A stretch of 64,000 nucleotides of DNA from an uncultured Clostridium sp. (GCA_900547035.1 URFM01000004.1:1-64000); one strand, 5' to 3'. Numbered from the stretch's first letter, positions 34,173-42,776 are shown. A program made the numbers and translations. The notes: generated by a model from the letters alone, not told the origin.

Positions 34173-35018
34173 TTACTGCTTAAAATCCCCTTTGATTGGA
34201 TAGGAAGTCCAGATACACTCCATTTTCCGCTTCCTTTCCTCACCATAAAGGCTCATATTCATCGAAATGGCCTTTTCCCCCATTTCATATTTCCAAAAGC
34301 CGTACTGCTCACAAAGGATTTGCTGGTAGAGCTTGCTGTCATATCCAGAAATCATGATATTGGGTATATCCTTTATGGCTTCCAACAATCTCTGATGTTC
34401 CTGCTCACTTGTCATGTTGTTTGCATATTCTGCCTTATTATCCAAGTATGGAGGGTCAAGATAATACATGGTTGTTTTCATCTGCTCAGGGTTTTCCTTT
34501 TCTTCTAAAAGTAGGTCTACCATATCCATGTTCCGCACCTTGACCCCGTCAAATGTAGATAGAAGGTCTCTCCGATTCAGTAACGACTCTTGTCTATGAT
34601 GAGGAGAAAAATCCCTACCGTTTCCATTAAATCCATAAAAAAACCTGTACCAGATATAAACTGCTCTCTGCGTCTCCGTGATAGGACGCTTATTTTCCAA
34701 AGCGTCCCCACAAAACTTATATACTCTTTCAGAAGGCTCCAGCTTCATCAGCTTATACAAAACAGCTTCCCTTTTCTCTGGATTGCTTACTGTCCGTGCC
34801 AAGGTAACAATCCTCTCGTCTATGTCGTTGGAAACACGTTCTTCAAATAAACCAGCCGAAGCACTAACGATATTCCCTGCTCCAAAATTGGTATCGACCA
34901 ACCGTGTAATCTGTTTACCCTCTGCATTGACATAGCGGAAAAGCTCCACATAATGCTCGGCATCATTACCTTTAGCTCCCATATATGGATAAAGCCCTGT
35001 ATAAAATTTCGGTCCCAT
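34173..35018 (-). CDS. DNA adenine N6-methyltransferase (Dam/DpnM type)
   Basis: 281 residues from ATG 35018 (AAGGAGGAAGCG just upstream). YPYMGAKG and VDTNFGAGNIV form the SAM-binding motif, and YYLDPPYLDN carries the catalytic DPPY. The order fits alpha-class methylases of the D12 family, whose known members usually methylate A in GATC; the target here is not shown by the sequence. No restriction enzyme is nearby, so it is an orphan methylase, perhaps protecting the element or timing its replication. It starts 11 bases after the DUF927 gene stops, so the two are coupled. Confidence 0.85.
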   Translation of the reverse strand: MGPKFYTGLYPYMGAKGNDAEHYVELFRYVNAEGKQITRLVDTNFGAGNIVSASAGLFEERVSNDIDERIVTLARTVSNPEKREAVLYKLMKLEPSERVYKFCGDALENKRPITETQRAVYIWYRFFYGFNGNGRDFSPHHRQESLLNRRDLLSTFDGVKVRNMDMVDLLLEEKENPEQMKTTMYYLDPPYLDNKAEYANNMTSEQEHQRLLEAIKDIPNIMISGYDSKLYQQILCEQYGFWKYEMGEKAISMNMSLYGEERKRKMECIWTSYPIKGDFKQ

Positions 35019-35029
35019 CGCTTCCTCCT

Positions 35030-36508
35030 TTATGAAGTCGCAAGCTGCAGACACCGTCCGTGCTCTTTTCCAATGTTAGGAGTCGCCTGATTCACAATAC
35101 AGCCAGCATGGAACAAAATATCTTTGGATTTCTTCTTGGGAAGATTGAGCTCTTTGACCAACTGATTAAAGTCTCTCACCCGAATATATCTGTCTCCATT
35201 TGGTTTGACGAAGCTCGCCTTAATTACTTTAGGCATTAATTCGGAAGCCACCCGTTCCTTCAAACTATCCTCCTGCTGAATACAGAGGTTTGCTTCAATT
35301 TCCTTCTTCATATAGGAAATTACCTCATCAACATTTATATCCAGCTCAAACCGTTTCTTTACTAGGTCAGCTGTTACACTTAGAAGGCTCCAGTACTCAC
35401 ACCAACGTGAAACAATCTTGTGAATTTCAGCTCCACATTCTGACTCCAGCTGTTTCCGAATTTCATGGGCTTTAGATAGGAGCTCTTCCACCCCATACTT
35501 TCTTATCTCACTTACTAAAATAGCGAATGTCGTACCAGCCGTCTCTTTAGCACTTATTCTGCACTGCTCAATCTCTTGTGCATCATCAAAAAGGTCAGCT
35601 CCCTCTACATACATTGGGAACGCTCTGCCATATATACCCTTGATATCCGAACTGATGTCAAGCAGATTGTTCTCCTCCGCAGTCATCAGGATTGTTGTCC
35701 TGAAATGTTCACCCACACCTTTTTTAGTTGTCCTTTCCTTTCCATTTGACAGTCCAAAAATAAGTGTACGGAGCGCCTTTATTTCTTTACTGCTGTCCAT
35801 ATCCACTAGCGAGGTATCATCAACACAAACTGGGATTCCAAAATTATTCACAATACATTTTGTCAGCCCTCCCTTTGTAGCGTCAAAATCAAGCAATGTC
35901 TTGTCGTTTGGAGGAACCGCCAACGAATTGAGGTATCTCGCTACTGTACTTTTACCTGTACTGCTTTCCCCATATAGAAACAGGATTGGAAGGTCATGCA
36001 AATCATCGTCGCAGGCAATCAGTGGAGAAACCAGTGTATGCAGGAGCAAAAGCGCCCGCTTTGGATTTTTTGTAAACGATTTCAGCACCTCCAAATCTAC
36101 CTCCTGTCTACCACGAAATACCTCAGGCTTGTAAATCTTGCCGTCTTTTTCAATATCAAAGGCTCCGCAGAATACTCCATCAGGTCTGAAACCTAACGTC
36201 TCATTCTCTTCCCTAATGGGAAGCATTTCAAGATTGCTCTTCAATTCTTTATGAAGCTGGTTCAAGGTTACAACATCCAAGCAGATCCCCGTGTCTATCA
36301 AGTCCTTCTCTCCTTTTCGAATTTGAGAAAATTTAGCTGAAACCTCCTTGCCATACGTACCATTTTTTATCCACCGCAGTACAACATAGTGGAACCCATC
36401 TTTATCAATCTTTTTATATGCTTCGATATCATACCCCGCGTATGAAAAAATCACCTTTCCTGTATTATTGCGGTTCGCAGCATTTACTTTTATAGTTTGT
36501 AGAACCAT
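35030..36508 (-). CDS. DUF927-type replication ATPase/helicase
   Basis: 492 residues. The Walker A motif is FLYGESSTGKSTVARYLNSL near residue 175 and the Walker B-like stretch is PVCVDDTSLVD. It continues with KGGLTKCIVNNFGIP and an acidic/Arg region (DIKGIYGRAFPMYVEG), the signature of DUF927 proteins found in phages, plasmids and islands, usually beside primase or helicase functions. I infer a DNA-replication role for the element after excision. No separate primase is seen. AGGAGG precedes the ATG. Confidence 0.75.
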   Translation of the reverse strand: MVLQTIKVNAANRNNTGKVIFSYAGYDIEAYKKIDKDGFHYVVLRWIKNGTYGKEVSAKFSQIRKGEKDLIDTGICLDVVTLNQLHKELKSNLEMLPIREENETLGFRPDGVFCGAFDIEKDGKIYKPEVFRGRQEVDLEVLKSFTKNPKRALLLLHTLVSPLIACDDDLHDLPILFLYGESSTGKSTVARYLNSLAVPPNDKTLLDFDATKGGLTKCIVNNFGIPVCVDDTSLVDMDSSKEIKALRTLIFGLSNGKERTTKKGVGEHFRTTILMTAEENNLLDISSDIKGIYGRAFPMYVEGADLFDDAQEIEQCRISAKETAGTTFAILVSEIRKYGVEELLSKAHEIRKQLESECGAEIHKIVSRWCEYWSLLSVTADLVKKRFELDINVDEVISYMKKEIEANLCIQQEDSLKERVASELMPKVIKASFVKPNGDRYIRVRDFNQLVKELNLPKKKSKDILFHAGCIVNQATPNIGKEHGRCLQLATS

Positions 36509-36710
36509 TAAATTCTCCTCCTATATTTTTTTTTATGGTTCAATCATATCATCTAAAAGTAATTTTGCGTTTTTAGTAGTAAAATAACTTTTGTTTTATA
36601 GGCTTTTAAGCAACAAAATAAGTAACAAAATAGCGATATTTAAGCAGTCCAGTAACACGGAAAATGCGCCTCTGTAAATCGAGCGTTATTTCAAAATGGC
36701 ACAAAAAAAA

Positions 36711-36727
36711 GAGGCATTGTCTGCCTC
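36711..36727 (-). terminator. Terminator after the 294-residue unknown gene
   Basis: GAGGCA (36711-36716) pairs with TGCCTC (36722-36727). On the minus strand eight T's follow. It lies 18 bases past the stop at 36745. The rest of 36509-36744 is AT-rich and empty, and should hold the promoter of the DUF927 gene. Confidence 0.7.
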
Positions 36728-36744
36728 CTTTTACTGTATCGCCA

Positions 36745-37629
36745 TTATGATTTTTTATTTTCCTTGCTGTTTGTGCTCTTTTTCTTTAAAAGGGTTACTG
36801 TCCGTATATATGTAAGCTGTTCCCGCAATGCCCGTTCATATCGTTCCAAAAGATTGTCATTTTCAATTTCTCGCAAGGTTTCAAAAGTAAACCGCTCTAA
36901 CGCCTTCGTCAGAACTTCAAGCGTTTCACCAGTTTCAATAAAATGTTCCTTAAACCTAAAATGATATAGAAGTTTTTCATAATCTCTAGAAGGAACATCA
37001 TTTTCCGAAGTATTCTTGTAGCTCCGTCGAATGTCCTGTAGCACATAACGTTCGATACCCCTTAACGCCCTTGTACTCTTTGGCAGTACCTTTGCACTTC
37101 TGTATTCTTTATTTTGGAAAAGCTCGTCCCGAATTTCCTTTAAGTCTCCCCATTTTTCTTTCCACGCAAAAGAAAATCCATCCAGCATTCCTTGTTCAAT
37201 AGAGGTCTTTCGTTTCTCGCCTTCGTGCTTTACAAGAAAGGTCAGACGTCGATACAAAACCCAAACCGCTTCAATATGTTCCGTAGCCGAACCAGTGATA
37301 AACAATCCCCTTTTCCCTAAAAACCACTCTTTACTGATTCCAAGTTTAGACTTGAATTTTTCCGCAGATTTATCTGTCATATGGGAGCGGGTCTCATCAT
37401 TGTTCAAGCCGCCTGCCAAGTCTGTCAGCATTCTTTTACCATTTAAGCCAATATACTCAGCAAGCTGTTCTATATACTGCTCTCTCTGCTCATTCCCCTT
37501 CTTCCATGCCAGTACCATTGTCATAACATTGATTGTAATGACCTCCGCTTCCGTCACAGGCATTTTGATTTTATCGTTTGCTTCCTCCGCTTCTCTTTCC
37601 AATTTGGTGTTTAACTGGTCTATAGTCAT
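36745..37629 (-). CDS. Unknown element protein, 294 residues
   Basis: The start is ATG 37629 (MTIDQLNTKLEREAEE), with GGAGG six bases before; the frame is open for 56 more codons upstream without a site. It is a soluble, highly charged, helical protein with no signal peptide and no motif I recognise. Landmarks are GLNGKRMLTDLAGGLNNDETRSHM, LGISKEWFLGKRGLFITGSATEHIEAVWVLYRR (long pieces, near residues 75-135) and a basic tail KKKSTNSKENKKS. It is unrelated by eye to its neighbours. A single-gene transcript is likely, since it has its own terminator. Confidence 0.65.
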   Translation of the reverse strand: MTIDQLNTKLEREAEEANDKIKMPVTEAEVITINVMTMVLAWKKGNEQREQYIEQLAEYIGLNGKRMLTDLAGGLNNDETRSHMTDKSAEKFKSKLGISKEWFLGKRGLFITGSATEHIEAVWVLYRRLTFLVKHEGEKRKTSIEQGMLDGFSFAWKEKWGDLKEIRDELFQNKEYRSAKVLPKSTRALRGIERYVLQDIRRSYKNTSENDVPSRDYEKLLYHFRFKEHFIETGETLEVLTKALERFTFETLREIENDNLLERYERALREQLTYIRTVTLLKKKSTNSKENKKS

Positions 37630-38085
37630 AATGCCTCCACAAGATTTGATATCTCCATGATAGCATATCATTATGAAATAATCCAAAATTTTTGTTAATT
37701 TGGAACTGTTTTCTTTTTCAATACACCTGCAGACGAAGCGCCTGTTTCTTATCACCAAAATCTTTTCCCTCCTATTATCGATACGCCAATAAACCAAAAG
37801 AGCTTTTCCGTCTGATACAAGGGGTCTGCAAAACTCGCTTACTGGATGTATCTATGCAATCCTCATATCCATATCAAAAGCGCCACAGCTTTTTAACAAT
37901 GCACTTTTAAAATCTCTATCCCATCAAGTCCCATCAGGAGTATCGGATTTTCCAATACTGGATAGAAGAGTGCTTCCCATTTATCAAAATATCTTTTTCT
38001 TTCCTGATATCAATAAGCTCTATCAAACCACAAAAAAAGTCGGACACCTGTTTCAGTGCCCGACCTCTTCTTAGAGCCTGCTATC
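37630..38085. other. Gene-free stretch inside the element
   Basis: It holds one copy of the dispersed TTTTAACA palindrome (37891-37912) and a terminator (38039-38064). No credible ORF; a few short plus-strand frames are unsupported. Confidence 0.45.
38039..38064 (-). terminator. Terminator after the 77-residue unknown gene
   Basis: GTCGGACA (38039-38046) and TGCCCGAC (38057-38064) pair with one mismatch; on the minus strand seven T's follow. It lies about 20 bases past the stop at 38086. Confidence 0.7.
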
Positions 38086-38319
38086 CTATATCATCTGTCC
38101 GTTTATCCCATTGTTCATGGAAGCCGACACAGCCTTTGTATATTTCATAAGAGCTTTTTCCAGATCCTCAACATACGCCGACAGCAACGAAATGTCCGCA
38201 TTATTTATGATCTGGCTTCGGATAAGCAATGCTCCGTTCTGCTTCAAGTAAATGGAAACTGTACTCCCATCCACCGTTACGCGAAACCTTGATCTTAAAG
38301 CTGTATAGTTACTAGCCAT
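38086..38319 (-). CDS. Small unknown protein, 77 residues
   Basis: ATG 38319 has AAGGAGG eight bases upstream (an earlier in-frame ATG at 38364 has none). The sequence MASNYTALRSRFRVTVDG then continues with a short Val/Ile-rich beta-like part and NADISLLSAYVEDLEKALMKYTKAV, a likely amphipathic helix. No signal or known motif. A single gene with its own terminator. Confidence 0.6.
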   Translation of the reverse strand: MASNYTALRSRFRVTVDGSTVSIYLKQNGALLIRSQIINNADISLLSAYVEDLEKALMKYTKAVSASMNNGINGQMI

Positions 38320-38621
38320 AGCTTTAGCCTCCTTTACAAAAAATTTTAAATATATCCCATACACAATCCCAAGCTCAAAATCATGTTCCGATATCTGTAA
38401 AACTGTCAGGAGGATTTCCAGCCGCTTACAGACTTTCCGCTTATGACTGCAAAAAGCAACTACCAGCTTCCGTACTGCCGACTTCTCTTAATTGGAATTG
38501 GACTTGAATTGAGAAATCACGTTCAAAAGAAAAGCAATAAACTTCATTTCCGACATGCACAACACCCACTGCCTTCTTTACAAAACTCCAATGTAGGTTC
38601 TTCTACCCCCAATCCGTTTTT

Positions 38622-38649
38622 ACTCTAATTCTATATCAATTGGAGTTTT
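38622..38649. repeat. Palindromic direct repeat, copy 1
   Basis: ACTCTAATT, spacer, then AATTGGAGT; the arms pair with one G:T. 26 of 28 bases match the copy at 38785, in the same orientation. Confidence 0.55.
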
Positions 38650-38784
38650 ACAAACCCACTCTCTTCCCCAACTGTAGCAGCTCTTTTTCTCCACTACCCC
38701 ATATATCCAACCAAAAACCTCATTTTCATACCCCAAATCCCCAAAAACAAGCCGCTTTCAAAAATTTACAAAAATCATATAAAA

Positions 38785-38812
38785 ACTCTAATTCCATATC
38801 AATTGGAGATTT
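38785..38812. repeat. Palindromic direct repeat, copy 2
   Basis: ACTCTAATTCCATATC, then AATTGGAG; 163 bp from copy 1. Located 97 bases beyond the resolvase stop codon; a recombinase-site or iteron role is possible. Confidence 0.55.
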
Positions 38813-38908
38813 TCATAAATCCTACCCACAATGCTCCCATGTACTGTATCTGAAAAATTAAACAGGAGCTTACACACAGTCAAATCCGCTGTCGGCTCTT
38901 CTTTGTTT

Positions 38909-39472
38909 TTAAGCAGATTTTTTGGAATACTCTCTTATCATCCGATCCAAAGTGGGGCGTGAAACCTTTAAAAGCTCAGCCATTTTCTTTTTTGTAATCT
39001 CCCTCTTCTGATAAAGTGCATAATACTTTTCAAAGTCCGCCGCTTCTTTCTTCTTCCGTCCCTGATAAACTCCCTTGCTCTTTGCAATCTCAATGCCTTC
39101 TCTCTGACGCTCCAACAGGTTCTCACGCTCGAACTCCGCAATCGCGCCTATCAGGGTAAACATGAGCTTCCCATTCGCTGTATCCGTATCAATGTTCTCT
39201 TTCAAGGAAACCAGACGCACCTTATTCTCTTTAAGCAACTCCGCAATCGAAAGCAAATCTCTCACATTTCTTGCCAATCTGGAAAAATCAGCCACATAGA
39301 GAACATCCCCGTCCCTGACAAACCCCAACGCCGCCTTCAGCTGTTCCCTGTCTCTATTCTTACCTGAGACTTTTTCAATAAAGTACTTTTCAATCCCATA
39401 AGGCTCCAACGCCTTCAGCTGTCTGTCCTCGTGCTGGTCTGCGCTAGAAACCCTTACATAAGCTACATTCAT
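38909..39472 (-). CDS. Small serine recombinase (resolvase/invertase)
   Basis: 187 residues: AYVRVSSADQHEDRQL with the active Ser, DVLYVADFSRLARN with the catalytic Arg cluster, ANGKLMFTLIGAIAEFERENLLERQREGI as the long E helix, and a C-terminal helix-turn-helix (ITKKKMAELLKVSRPTLDRMI). This is the Tn3-resolvase/Hin class that resolves dimers or inverts DNA, distinct from the large integrase at the end of the element. AAAGGAG lies eight bases before the ATG. Nested inverted repeats just upstream (39489-39549) are a candidate site of action. Confidence 0.9.
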   Translation of the reverse strand: MNVAYVRVSSADQHEDRQLKALEPYGIEKYFIEKVSGKNRDREQLKAALGFVRDGDVLYVADFSRLARNVRDLLSIAELLKENKVRLVSLKENIDTDTANGKLMFTLIGAIAEFERENLLERQREGIEIAKSKGVYQGRKKKEAADFEKYYALYQKREITKKKMAELLKVSRPTLDRMIREYSKKSA

Positions 39473-39488
39473 AAATCAAGCTCCTTTC

Positions 39489-39549
39489 GGTTTGTAAAAA
39501 TAAACTCTTGACCCGTTTTACAAAAAGTAAAACAATTCATTTACAAACC
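39489..39549. promoter_or_regulatory. Nested inverted repeats, candidate res/operator site
   Basis: GGTTTGTAAA (39489-39498) pairs perfectly with TTTACAAACC (39540-39549). Inside, GTTTTAC (39515-39521) pairs with GTAAAAC (39527-39533). The repeats lie directly upstream of the resolvase start, where res sites and autorepressed promoters of this class commonly lie. Confidence 0.45.
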
Positions 39550-39882
39550 CATGCTTTACGGAATGTATCTTAAAAAGCAGTAACCCAAGCATCGTAAAAG
39601 AACTATACCCTATTTTTACTCCCAGACAAACCCTCCCTCCACCAACCCCTCAAAATCCTCATCAACAAATTTTCACGGTATCAACTGCAATGCATACCAT
39701 TTTTACCCCTACTGCACCCACATTTCAAAGGCCCTATGCAATACTCGTTTTTTCATGCCGGAACCAGTTTATTTCCCGGCCAGGAGAGTGGGGAACCGTT
39801 TTGAGTTTTTGTCTGGAACGGAATTTATTTCTTAAAAATGCTGAGAATTTCTAGAATGCAGCCCCTCTGGGACAAAGAGTAT

Positions 39883-39903
39883 TTTTAACATGCACTATTA
39901 AAA
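39883..39903. repeat. Dispersed palindrome, copy 2
   Basis: TTTTAACATGCACTATTAAAA minus one centre base, the shortest of the four copies. See 45128-45149 for the best copy. Confidence 0.5.
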
Positions 39904-40056
39904 ATTTCCTACCAGTATCATTTCCGTAAAACACGAGTTTGAAAACATGCTTCATTTTTGTTAATTGTTAATTTCTATCCGATGTTGAATAATTCTAAAG
40001 AAGTTATTATCGAATTGTGGTATGAAGTTTTTGATTTTATCAGTGCAAAATTTGGT

Positions 40057-40293
40057 TCAATTTTCATATAGGTCAGCGTATCCTTTTCTCCTAAAGTACA
40101 GTGTCTCTCCTGGTTGATTTACATGAAGCTTCTTTTTTGAGATTTTTTTGATTATACCTTCTACCCTGTTCCCATCAGCTGTGAGCACTGATTTTGGATT
40201 CCCAAGCACTATGTAAACACCCTCTATACTATGCAGTTCATCTACGTAAACTTTCATTCCTATTTTAAGTTCATCCAGCCTGTATCTTTTCAT
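40057..40293 (-). CDS. Small unknown protein, 78 residues
   Basis: GAGGAGACAGTTAAT precedes the ATG. The N-terminus MKRYRLDELKIGMKVYVDEL resembles short beta-rich, SH3-like regulatory proteins of mobile elements (LKxGMxVxxxxL is a common opening), with VLTADGNRVEGIIKKISKKK and a final YFRRKGYADLYEN. No signal peptide. It is last in a likely operon with the two secreted proteins upstream, separated by a repeated hairpin. Confidence 0.6.
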   Translation of the reverse strand: MKRYRLDELKIGMKVYVDELHSIEGVYIVLGNPKSVLTADGNRVEGIIKKISKKKLHVNQPGETLYFRRKGYADLYEN

Positions 40294-40316
40294 ATTAACT
40301 GTCTCCTCAAATTTAG

Positions 40317-40381
40317 TTTGAGGGTATCACTTTCTAAAAAGCGATACCCTCAATGCTTGAATGCAATGCTATTCAATTTTT
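40317..40381. repeat. Intergenic hairpin repeat, copy 1
   Basis: GAGGGTATC (40320-40328) pairs with GATACCCTC (40343-40351), followed by AATGCTTGAATGCAATGCTATT. A near-identical block is at 41116-41178. It lies just before the ribosome site of the 78-residue gene. No T-run on the minus strand, so it is probably not a plain terminator. Confidence 0.65.
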
Positions 40382-40401
40382 ATTATGTCACTCTCTCTCT
40401 C

Positions 40402-41097
40402 TTAGTATCCATATACTCCATCTGGTAAACCAGTTCCGCCACCTGTAGGTGTAAAATCTCCAACTGGTTTTCTAGGAACTTTGGTGCCATCGTTATTACC
40501 AGTGTCACTACCTGTATTATCAGTCTGACTTGGTGTCTCCTGTGAAGGAGAAGGTGTAGGCTGTGGTGTAGGTGTCTGTGTTGGGGTGTTTGCAAAAACT
40601 ACTACGCCACCTTCTACATGCTTCGTGTTCTCTACATTCGGTACGTTATCTACATTCACATTTGCTGCTCTTAGCTGAGCTATCGTATCAGCACTTAAAC
40701 TTCCCTCATCGTCTGCATTGACACTGGCTGAAATGGTAACTCCATTGTAGACACTTCCATTTTTAAGCATTTTTCCATAGGTTCCTGTACCACGAACTGT
40801 ATCCAGAAGATAGTATTTGCCGCCATTGGATTTTACTACGCCCGTCAACATATTTCCATTTGCGTCTAATAGATACCATTGTCCATTGTCATGTACCCAT
40901 GCACTGGTACAAAGCGAACCGTCATTCATTCTATAGTACCAGGTTCCTGATAAGTCCTCTTTTTCATTAAACCAGTTATCAGAATAAGCCTCTGCCGCCA
41001 TTGCTGTGATTGTGATTATATTGTTCATCACAGGACATGTAAACATAATCCCTAGTAAAAGCTCTGCACTTAGTAATATATGCTTAGTTTTGCTCAT
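40402..41097 (-). CDS. Secreted wall-binding-repeat protein carried by the element
   Basis: 231 residues. Signal peptide (ILLSAELLLGIMFTCPVMN), then wall-binding repeats at about 40-100 (GTWYYRMNDGSLCTSAWVHDNGQWYLLDANGNMLTG as consecutive motifs), a middle part with SVNADDEGSLSADTIAQL, and a Pro/Thr/Ser-rich tail from residue 170 (TPTQTPTPQPTPSPSQ) ending in a Gly-rich segment. The tail looks like a wall-spanning or glycosylated linker, although nothing follows it. GGAGGGAGAACTCAA precedes the ATG. Between two related operon genes. A CTCTCTCTCTCT run lies just past its stop. Confidence 0.75.
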   Translation of the reverse strand: MSKTKHILLSAELLLGIMFTCPVMNNIITITAMAAEAYSDNWFNEKEDLSGTWYYRMNDGSLCTSAWVHDNGQWYLLDANGNMLTGVVKSNGGKYYLLDTVRGTGTYGKMLKNGSVYNGVTISASVNADDEGSLSADTIAQLRAANVNVDNVPNVENTKHVEGGVVVFANTPTQTPTPQPTPSPSQETPSQTDNTGSDTGNNDGTKVPRKPVGDFTPTGGGTGLPDGVYGY

Positions 41098-41115
41098 TTG
41101 AGTTCTCCCTCCAAT

Positions 41116-41178
41116 ATGAGGGTATCAGCCTATAAACTGATACCCTCAATGCTTAAATGCAATGCTATTTAGTTTTTA
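41116..41178. repeat. Intergenic hairpin repeat, copy 2
   Basis: TGAGGGTATCAG (41117-41128) pairs perfectly with CTGATACCCTCA (41137-41148). It matches copy 1 and lies between the stop of the 264-residue gene and the ribosome site of the 231-residue gene. Confidence 0.65.
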
Positions 41179-41180
41179 AA

Positions 41181-41975
41181 TTACCATCTAGGCATTGTTC
41201 CATTTGGAATAACGAATTCTATCTCGTCACTTCTATCTGTACCATCTTCGTTATATCTTTGTTTTTCTATTCTTTCTTGAATAGTTTGTACTTCCGTTCC
41301 AGTCTTTCTATATACTCCGTTAAACACTGTCCAGTCTTCAAGCCACGCAGTTGCATCATTTGCATATGTAAAAGTGATTTTGATATTTCCATCTTCCATC
41401 AGCTCATAAGTCTCCGGCAAATCAATGGCGGTAATAATATGTCCAACGCCTCTGTCGTCTGGACTTATAGCACCATAGGCTTTGGTTGTATCTCCATTTT
41501 GAAATATCAAATGATGTTCATTAGAGCCATTAATCATACTATGAGCATATAGTTGATACTCTACCGTAATACCGTTTTCATTAGCATCATAGACTTCTAA
41601 CCAGCAGTTCTGGTCATCTGTCTTTACATAGGTTCCGATCCAGCGCTGTAACTCATTATTGTTTTGCTGGCCGCCAACTATTTTGGTCTGCACAACTCCA
41701 TTGACAGTCCATGCTCCATTACCGTCAACTGTCGAACCATCAATAACAGTATTGACAGCCAGATAGCCGTTACCGTCAAAATAATAGCACTCAGCGATAC
41801 CGTCACCATTTCCATCAAGCCACTGCCATCCATTGCTGTGCCATGTAGAATTATCGGCATTTGTGCCATACCACCAGCCAGTTTCATTTTTTTGCCAGCC
41901 AGAAGCAAAGGCTGGAATAGCTGTAAGTACAGATAAACCTGCACTCAGAACCAGTAATGCTGTTTTCTTTCTCAT
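41181..41975 (-). CDS. Secreted wall-binding-repeat protein, first gene of the element's surface operon
   Basis: 264 residues. Signal peptide (ALLVLSAGLSVLTAIPAFA), then three wall-binding repeats at 25-95 (SGWQKNETGWWYGTNADN; GWQWLDGNGDGIAECYYFDG; AWTVNGVVQTKIVGG), then a 160-residue domain of unknown fold (LQRWIGTYVKTDDQNCWLEVYD, IITAIDLPETYELMEDGNIKITF) that looks like a small beta-sandwich or lipocalin-like fold. GAGGAGATAACT precedes the ATG. The palindrome at 42011-42031 is about 40 bases upstream, in the promoter zone. Confidence 0.75.
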   Translation of the reverse strand: MRKKTALLVLSAGLSVLTAIPAFASGWQKNETGWWYGTNADNSTWHSNGWQWLDGNGDGIAECYYFDGNGYLAVNTVIDGSTVDGNGAWTVNGVVQTKIVGGQQNNNELQRWIGTYVKTDDQNCWLEVYDANENGITVEYQLYAHSMINGSNEHHLIFQNGDTTKAYGAISPDDRGVGHIITAIDLPETYELMEDGNIKITFTYANDATAWLEDWTVFNGVYRKTGTEVQTIQERIEKQRYNEDGTDRSDEIEFVIPNGTMPRW

Positions 41976-42010
41976 AGTTATCTCCTCTTACTTTCTATAC
42001 TTGATTTGGA

Positions 42011-42031
42011 TTTTAACAATGCACTTTAAAA
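42011..42031. repeat. Dispersed palindrome, copy 3
   Basis: TTTTAACAATGCACTTTAAAA minus nothing, 21 bp, followed within a few bases by a GTTAATTGTTAAT motif (42035-42047). Lies 36 bases upstream of the 264-residue surface protein. Confidence 0.55.
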
Positions 42032-42063
42032 TCTGTTAATTGTTAATAGCTCATAAACCGTAT

Positions 42064-42660
42064 TTATTTTTTATAGCCCTGCTCCTTCATCCACTGACGC
42101 AGATATTCCGCAGCTGCTTCTCCGCTCATTGACTTGTCCACTTCAACCTGTTTTACATAAAGGTTCGGAATATGTAATGCCTCAAATAAGTCATTTACAG
42201 CATATCCAAATATAATGGCTGTTCTTGCGTCAATGCCTTCTTCATCAAAGTTATTGATAAAGCGGTCATACTTCCACTCAGCATCCGTCCATCTACAATC
42301 CGGATCATATTCAGATACCAAGTCTGTCAGCTGTTTTTCCGTTACTTCTTTACTATTAAGCAAATCCCTTTCTTCTTCAGTCAGTTCACGGTTAAACACA
42401 ACATCCACCCCATCAACTATCATGTCAGGATCCACTTCGTGTAATTGCTTCATTTGACTCTTATAGCACTGTTCGGCCAATTCCAATGCTTTAATCTTCT
42501 CCTCCAGTTCTATTGTCGGTTTTTTAGCCTGTCTTGCCTTCCATATCTGTGAGATTGCTTTTACGCCGCCCGCTATCAATGGCACAAGTACAGAAACTGT
42601 TTTTTCTTCGCCTATATTGATATTGAAATTTAAATTGATAATTGTTCCGTTGTTTTCCAT
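42064..42660 (-). CDS. Unknown element protein under probable antisense attenuation
   Basis: 198 residues. The N-terminus MENNGTIINLNFNINIGEEK is followed by a moderately hydrophobic segment (VSVLVPLIAGGVKAISQIW), then a charged helical region (PTIELEEKIKALELAEQCYKSQ) and an acidic C-terminal half (ELTEEERDLLNSKEVTEKQL; AAAEYLRQWMKEQGYKK). I do not recognise the family. It has neither a secretion signal nor a Rep-like motif. AAGGAG lies nine bases before the ATG. Upstream are a terminator-like attenuator, two hairpins, a promoter about 255 bases away and an oppositely transcribed small RNA. That arrangement is typical of tightly dosed products such as plasmid replication proteins or toxins. 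Confidence 0.7.
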   Translation of the reverse strand: MENNGTIINLNFNINIGEEKTVSVLVPLIAGGVKAISQIWKARQAKKPTIELEEKIKALELAEQCYKSQMKQLHEVDPDMIVDGVDVVFNRELTEEERDLLNSKEVTEKQLTDLVSEYDPDCRWTDAEWKYDRFINNFDEEGIDARTAIIFGYAVNDLFEALHIPNLYVKQVEVDKSMSGEAAAEYLRQWMKEQGYKK

Positions 42661-42694
42661 ACTCGTATGCTCCTTAGATAATATTTAGACAATT

Positions 42695-42736
42695 AAAAAA
42701 GGCAAGGCGCTCGGTTTCAACACGACACGCCTTGCC
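42695..42736 (-). terminator. Attenuator hairpin in the leader of the 198-residue gene
   Basis: GGCAAGGCG (42701-42709) and CGCCTTGCC (42728-42736) form a perfect 9-bp stem, and on the minus strand six T's follow. It ends only 35 bases before the start codon, so a transcript reaching the gene must read through it. A second hairpin, GACAAGTA/TACTTGTC (42751-42758, 42774-42781), lies just upstream. Confidence 0.75.
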
Positions 42737-42776
42737 ATATTTTCGAGTATGACAAGTAAACTCCCTGCATTTCTAC

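Larger units (their letters stand above)
38320..38908. other. Gene-free stretch with two palindromic direct repeats
   Basis: Nearly 590 AT-rich bases between the 77-residue gene and the resolvase. Besides the repeats at 38622 and 38785 it has shorter related pieces (AACTCCAAT near 38584; AATTGGAATTGG near 38489). No ORF is convincing. Confidence 0.45.
39473..40056. other. Gene-free stretch upstream of the resolvase
   Basis: It carries the resolvase leader with the nested inverted repeats, one TTTTAACA palindrome (39883-39903) and one GTTAATTGTTAAT motif (39960-39972). Nothing else recognised. Confidence 0.45.

Noticed and set aside
34173..35018. Complete restriction-modification system
   Set aside because: Only the methylase is present; neighbours are an ATPase and an integrase, not a restriction enzyme.
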